Source of the DNA: Patescibacteria group bacterium
GTDB taxonomy: Bacteria; Patescibacteriota; Minisyncoccia; Phycocordibacterales; Phycocordibacteraceae
DNA: 55,858 bases
Direction of reading: 5' to 3'
Assembly: GCA_030837225.1 (NCBI GenBank)
Contig: JAUPKX010000015.1
Location: 1 to 55,858, forward strand
How positions within the stretch are numbered: the stretch's first letter is position 1; each line of letters opens with the position of its first letter. The translations under genes and the position numbers were made by a program. Below, piece by piece: positions 53,701 through 55,858 of the stretch. The notes under the pieces are model-generated. The model was given only the letters and a program-made list of their open reading frames with translations. It made no database searches and was not told the origin of the DNA.

Positions 53701-55858
53701 GTGTTCTCGACTTGAAATGCACCCTGTGATGAACCGCTGTATACAGTTAGTGCACGGTTCGGGGTGGTGGTACCAATACCGACATTGTTCCCAAGCGGGT
53801 TGAGCGAGAGCGGTTTAGACGCGAAGCTTTGCAGCTGCGCGAACGTAGATTCCTGACTCAAGACTACAGAACTGCCGAGCGGAGATGCGTAGGCACCACT
53901 CACTTCAAGTGCCCCACTATATACGTGGAGTTTGTTGTTTGGACTTGTGGTGCCGATACCGACGTTGCCTGTAGACAGCGTTGCTCCCGTACCAGAAAGC
54001 CCTGTTCCATAGATAAGGTTTCCAATCACCAGCTGATTGCTGGCAGTTGCGCTTGGTACTGCCACATCGTTTCCAATAGCAATGTTATTGCTTCCGGTAG
54101 TTACTTGGTTGTATGAGGCGGCGATAGTGGAATTGCCCAACAATACGTTGCGTGCTCCTGTAGTGAGCCCGTCGCCAGACTTGTATCCGACAAGCGTATT
54201 GTAGTCGGAGCCGGTCGCGAAGTTACGTCCGGCCTGATAGCCGATGGCGACACTTCCCTGATTGTAGTAGGAGGCGGAACCGTACGCAGCAAGGTACCCA
54301 ATTGAAACAGTAGAGGTTGCAGACGTGTTGCTATAGAGTGCAGCGGTACCGATAGCTACGTTGTTGGTTCCTGTCTTGTTCGTAAGCGCCACGGTGTAGC
54401 CAATACCGATGTTGCTGGAGCCTGTAGTGTTCTGGCCAAAGGCGTTATAGCCAATTCCGGTGTTATCAGTGCCGGAGGTATTGGTCGAAAGTGCCAAGTA
54501 ACCAATGCCTGCGTTGTCGCTTCCGGTGTTGGAGCTAAGGGCGCCATACCCGAGAGCGAAGTTCCGACTTCCTGTGTTGGCGTTACGCATCGTGTTACTA
54601 CCAATCGCCGTATTAAAGCTACCCGTAGTGTTGGCGAGCAATACCTCGTCTCCCAGGGCCACATTATAGGATCCCGTCGTATTGGCCTGAAGCGATTGAG
54701 CACCCACTACGGTATTACTTTGACCACTGGTGGTTACCCTCAGTGCGTAATACCCAACGGCAGTGTTGTTGTCGGAAGATGTAGCGGTATACAGCGCGTT
54801 GTGTCCCACAGCCGTAGAGCGAAGCCCTGTTGCATCAAGAAGCCGCCCTGCCCCATCTCCTACGAGAATGGAGAAGTTGGTGGAAGAAGCCATGAGGATA
54901 GTTGTACCGTTCTGCTTGTACCCTCCGGTGATTCCAGATGTGTTAAAAAATCCTGAAGCGTATGCGGAGCCTGCTACAGAGAGGAGCGAACCTGGAGTTG
55001 TTGTACCAATACCAACATTCCCTCCATTGCTAATGGTTAGAGCATCGAAGCTGCCGCTCTTCGTGAAGGTAAGCGCACTGCTAACACTTGATACGTGCCA
55101 GATGGAGTTTCCGTCGCTCTCCGCAAAGCCAAGCGTGCCGTTTATGGACAGAGTGCGGTTCGGTACCGTTATACCGAGTCCCGCGTTCCCTGAAGTGTCG
55201 AATGTCATGCGCGTTGATCCTCCTGTTTCAAACGCAAGATTGTTGCTGTCGTTGGTACCGAGTACCGCTGTTGCACCAAACGAGTTCCCTCCCTGTTGGA
55301 AGAAGCCTGAAGCAAGGGACGTAGTTGAGACGGCGAGCGTGTTGCCAGTCCAGGTAAGTGCATTGCCGGCTGTGATACGAGAGGAAGGGGTGTCGTAGAA
55401 GGTGTTCCAGTTGGTGGTCGATGCTGTGAGAGGGATCTCATACCCGCTCGTTAAGGAAAAGGCGCCAGTGCCGCTTGTGTACGTGAGTCCCGTTGCTGAA
55501 CTGGAGAAGAGACCGCGCGCGGTTGTACTGAAGTCTGAGATTGTAGACGCGAGTTGGGTGCCCGTGTGGTTTGCGCGGGCCAAGTAATAACTTCCCTCCT
55601 GTCCGTCGAGCGTACCGGTCCAGTCTCCTGCGGTTGAGAGAGAGATAACGTTGTTTGCAATAGAGAGAGGAGAGGTTGCGGAGGTTATGCGATTTAGGTA
55701 TGCCGTGCTCCATTCGGTCGTTGAGGCGGTGAGCGGAATGTTGTAGCCAGAGGTAAGACTGAATGCTCCCGTACCGCTTGTGTACGTTAGGCCGGTTGCT
55801 GAACTGGAGAAGAGGCCTTGTGCGGTTGAGGCGAAGTCGCTAATTGTTGCAGCGAGCT
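47733..55858 (-). CDS. Giant repetitive tail-fibre-like adhesin with an S74 chaperone domain (5' end outside the window)
   Basis: At least 2,707 residues are encoded; the frame stays open to the window edge, so the true start lies beyond 55858. From the N-terminal side it shows a 101-residue tandem repeat, a YadA-like head of about 15 short repeats, and some 20 copies of a module centred on GNVGIGTTxP. Near 48754-48789 it has SSDRRLKENIVLSTRGIETL, the start of the Peptidase_S74 intramolecular chaperone, with Ser for self-cleavage and later TQGYIAQDLYEVYPEAV. Unusually, about 265 further residues follow it, ending in a Pro/Glu-rich tail (PEPTPVPEPTSAPVPEPAPA). It is probably a trimeric surface fibre for attachment. 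Confidence 0.93.
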   Translation of the reverse strand, partial: LAATISDFASTAQGLFSSSATGLTYTSGTGAFSLTSGYNIPLTASTTEWSTAYLNRITSATSPLSIANNVISLSTAGDWTGTLDGQEGSYYLARANHTGTQLASTISDFSTTARGLFSSSATGLTYTSGTGAFSLTSGYEIPLTASTTNWNTFYDTPSSRITAGNALTWTGNTLAVSTTSLASGFFQQGGNSFGATAVLGTNDSNNLAFETGGSTRMTFDTSGNAGLGITVPNRTLSINGTLGFAESDGNSIWHVSSVSSALTFTKSGSFDALTISNGGNVGIGTTTPGSLLSVAGSAYASGFFNTSGITGGYKQNGTTILMASSTNFSILVGDGAGRLLDATGLRSTAVGHNALYTATSSDNNTAVGYYALRVTTSGQSNTVVGAQSLQANTTGSYNVALGDEVLLANTTGSFNTAIGSNTMRNANTGSRNFALGYGALSSNTGSDNAGIGYLALSTNTSGTDNTGIGYNAFGQNTTGSSNIGIGYTVALTNKTGTNNVAIGTAALYSNTSATSTVSIGYLAAYGSASYYNQGSVAIGYQAGRNFATGSDYNTLVGYKSGDGLTTGARNVLLGNSTIAASYNQVTTGSNNIAIGNDVAVPSATASNQLVIGNLIYGTGLSGTGATLSTGNVGIGTTSPNNKLHVYSGALEVSGAYASPLGSSVVLSQESTFAQLQSFASKPLSLNPLGNNVGIGTTTPNRALTVYSGSSQGAFQVENTSGAFVFGVDSLGGFAQPVTANKGMWFYDASGTGYMGINGATHNVGIGNAAPLSQLSNTATGDSIAGANATGFLWKSTANEWAAVVSSRPSSGNSYGLRTHASGTTASDYPFMVSSGAGAGTVHLVVTGAGNVGVGATAPGYKLEVGGTGYFGGKVAINSAALGSNSLDVFTNSPGSVAVFQNNAAAADNVLVGINSSSVTGAVEYLRGSGSATGNADIAVYNGGTGAARFRALAISTGDALATFDVNGGQAWSLGLDNSDSDSFKISGYNQLGINDYVTVKTSGNVGIGTTSPDALLTLSKAEGNTLINITNQSVAATPSQFKLRFDTSGNTIMENMRTAGGANQLVLGVTGNVGIGTTEPTGKLTIYDTTVGYPNPQIKLGYSAGLDYVIGRNNSTGFLQFVGNESTYSGFSFSTAAVANAVNIINNGNVGIGNSSPTYKLDIATSSAGTSNSLIRLKNTPTDALSGAGIEFNGYYNGGRIRGYSVSPGTVYTGGMQFDVNNVSNAWATAMTIQGDGNVGIGTTTPASTSYDIDQNLSITTKLHVSNAIRAEAGGFFIGHEENYASNQGGAHFTYDPVGNKAYIGGFKQGVGANALILQGNGGNVGIGTTGPGVKLDIQTTGANDAITRIGTTLSAANGSTAELHLSPASDYSISNDPRIYSYVDNSGTFSAGLRFDTFKSGVGRYNALTILGDGNVGIGTTSPQSLLHLAETSTAGSTLIIESNGASAVGAGIRLRHARGTVAAPTNTVAGDTTGLIAGQAYSGTGFLSTAEIDFLTESTAFTSGLRPASAISFYTNPANGSQTEQLRITSAGNVGIGTTTPSSLMHVAGSTGSALNYILEPTGWSGLKHRLGVQYSGDTPVFSNNTLLTSATAGTLDNTAQTGSALILGGSGSLNYVQASAGSGSRTFTSRVYIDSAGSVGISTTDPGAKLDVVTGINSAIQQWQGAGTNFKLKLTSGDGSVQDSVAYRLALDYLNGSYTNGFIDFYRGGDGASGFLTLGTANTERMRIDASGKVGVGTTLPLSKQHLAGSAQTATAGASDILTLERPFNNGVSFGRFGTIALGSADATSNGAGRMDFRLNPTSSGIAANPTVMPTLTTVLTLLGDGNVGIGTAAPDYTLHVRKDGDDSNPRLAITNTSTGTSARTSVQFINDTTGTAFVGVNGNGTGPGIGYPDALLAQTDKSAGLVFISGHASGIIRMVTGGTAGTNERLRIDASGNVGIGTTTPASTSGVNLTIGGIEPSIVLGSSAGAKTFSIASGGNYQYTPSSLVFHDNTAGATRMIINSTGNVGIGTTNPANFNLQVSASGSSWGGARIGLATIGSSGSGYPLIGDGIRFTSTGDSYLYDRNDTAAAIDFASGNIKFRTAVSGTAGNAITFSNRMTILNSNGNVGIGTTAPDNPLTIESNTNQLRLNSASDSSNYYATIGAQYNYSEAFVLKAFGGGSLRTLMSWSEPNGMALHSGNAPLILKTNDVERMRVSADGNVGIGTTTPAVAKLSVTTSGTKAIHLEGAYGSATPLTISTNYVGTPHVKTEIQFLNPSNGYGGGIAFATQPETLNAAVVERMRVGADGNIFVGTTTTGQYTSRLDIAFGGGGQEYGIELRPAVESTVAIAFQNAAGSNVGSISTGNSTTAYNTSSDRRLKENIVLSTRGIETLRRVGVQEYNFISDPGNRTQGYIAQDLYEVYPEAVHVGSDITRPWAVDYGRMTPLIVKSIQDLDLRTIALAPAAQNTQALSLIVSTDASIAGKLTVSGTSTFNDALTTVGSVTATAFLTETTETLPEEVYTGGKADLYKMGSYALSSAQESLRRTDLILDRLASIDIAIEELARFNDENIRIATSTTPASAISAIEDEPLRRAVSYITDLLTSGHRPLADFVAARVTAVQGYFGKVHADEICLMTTEGVEVCITGNELRDVLETKGIEVPQDTGTPPIAPPEETPIPEGESEEETIGVPLAPVVEEEPEPEPTPVPEPTSAPVPEPAPAP
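48940..55020 (-). repeat. About 20 GNVGIGTTxP modules inside the giant adhesin
   Basis: The protein motif G-N-V-G-I-G-T-T-x-P recurs about every 70-150 residues (I counted 19 clear copies plus variants such as GNAGLGITVP and GSVGISTTDP). At DNA level the plus strand shows near-identical ACCAATACCGACGTTGCC-like blocks, good substrates for recombination. Confidence 0.85.
54055..54825 (-). repeat. YadA-like head repeats in the giant adhesin
   Basis: Roughly 15 repeats of about 14-20 residues of the form N-T-A-V/I-G-x-x-A-L-x-x-N-T-T-G (for example NTAVGYYALRVTTSGQS, NTGIGYNAFGQNTTGSS). This is the left-handed parallel beta-roll pattern of trimeric autotransporter heads. Confidence 0.8.
55400..55858 (-). 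repeat. Tandem repeat of about 101 residues at the 5' edge of the adhesin
   Basis: The stretch LAATISDF...GLFSSSATGLTYTSGTGAF at the window edge recurs 101 residues later as LASTISDF...GLFSSSATGLTYTSGTGAF. More copies probably lie outside the window. Confidence 0.8.

Noticed and set aside
1-55858. UGA recoding as in Gracilibacteria or Absconditabacteria
   Set aside because: UGA ends several well-delimited genes (for example at 9122-9124 and 47733-47735) and is not found inside conserved proteins.
47733-55858. A prophage, suggested by the tail-fibre S74 domain
   Set aside because: There are no capsid, portal, terminase, integrase or lysis genes; neighbours are toxin-type and metabolic genes. 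Non-phage S74 adhesins are common.
1-55858. CRISPR arrays or insertion sequences
   Set aside because: No regularly spaced direct repeats of 25-40 bases outside coding repeats and no transposase were seen.

Overview
The window looks like a chromosome segment of a Candidate Phyla Radiation (Patescibacteria) bacterium, most like the Parcubacteria. The evidence is stripped-down housekeeping proteins (ThrRS without TGS, PheRS subunits without their usual tRNA-binding appendages, a DnaE of about 1,050 residues), transketolase split into two genes, many small prepilins sharing one N-terminal block, and large Ig-like or CARDB-bearing surface proteins. The lineage name is an inference. Stops are read with the standard code: UGA ends several clear genes and the release factor present is RF1.

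Layout. 1-3781 (mostly minus): smc (cut by the window), a membrane protein, rnc, a NusB-Nudix fusion, rpmF (bL32), an unexplained structured region (2808-3170) and rnhB. 3784-5303 (minus): two cassettes, each a small one-TM protein followed by a type IV prepilin. 5388-10921 (plus): dnaE, two small unknown genes and thrS. 10979-15806: a three-Ig-repeat surface protein, a cysteine-containing secreted protein, a sortase and a divergent CARDB protein. 15856-21031 (minus): pheS-pheT-folB and gyrB. 21107-23057 (plus): GT2 glycosyltransferase and a membrane thioredoxin-like protein. 23103-27244 (minus): a homing-type nuclease, tRNA-Thr(TGU), and rpmE-prfA-rpsB-tsf. 27317-33425 (minus): secreted CARDB/Ig proteins and a coiled-coil lytic transglycosylase. 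33503-34733: rplY, then a toxin-antitoxin pair. 34730-45560: a central-carbon block (fba, pfkB-family kinase, the two transketolase halves, rpe, rpiB, gap) interrupted by pilin genes. 45636-47576: an RHH protein, AbrB-Doc and a Fic protein. 47733-end: a giant tail-fibre-like adhesin whose 5' end lies outside the window.

Most unusual system. Five dispersed copies of a two-gene cassette pair a roughly 84-residue single-TM protein, with a signature close to RWGFAKDEK, with a prepilin. Three of the seven pilin genes in the window are broken (two frameshifts, one internal deletion). Several cassettes lie co-oriented between pentose-phosphate genes. One further pilin carries a leader that matches the N terminus of the adjacent transketolase subunit, including at nucleotide level. 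A second genome-wide theme is leaderless transcription: about ten genes have a -10-like hexamer exactly six bases before ATG, and several more lie within 7-9 bases.

The carbon genes together would run the non-oxidative pentose-phosphate branch and lower glycolysis. The surface genes (sortase, GT2, Ig/CARDB proteins, transglycosylase, pilins, giant adhesin) suggest a heavily invested cell envelope for attachment. All functions are read from sequence motifs; no database search was run.
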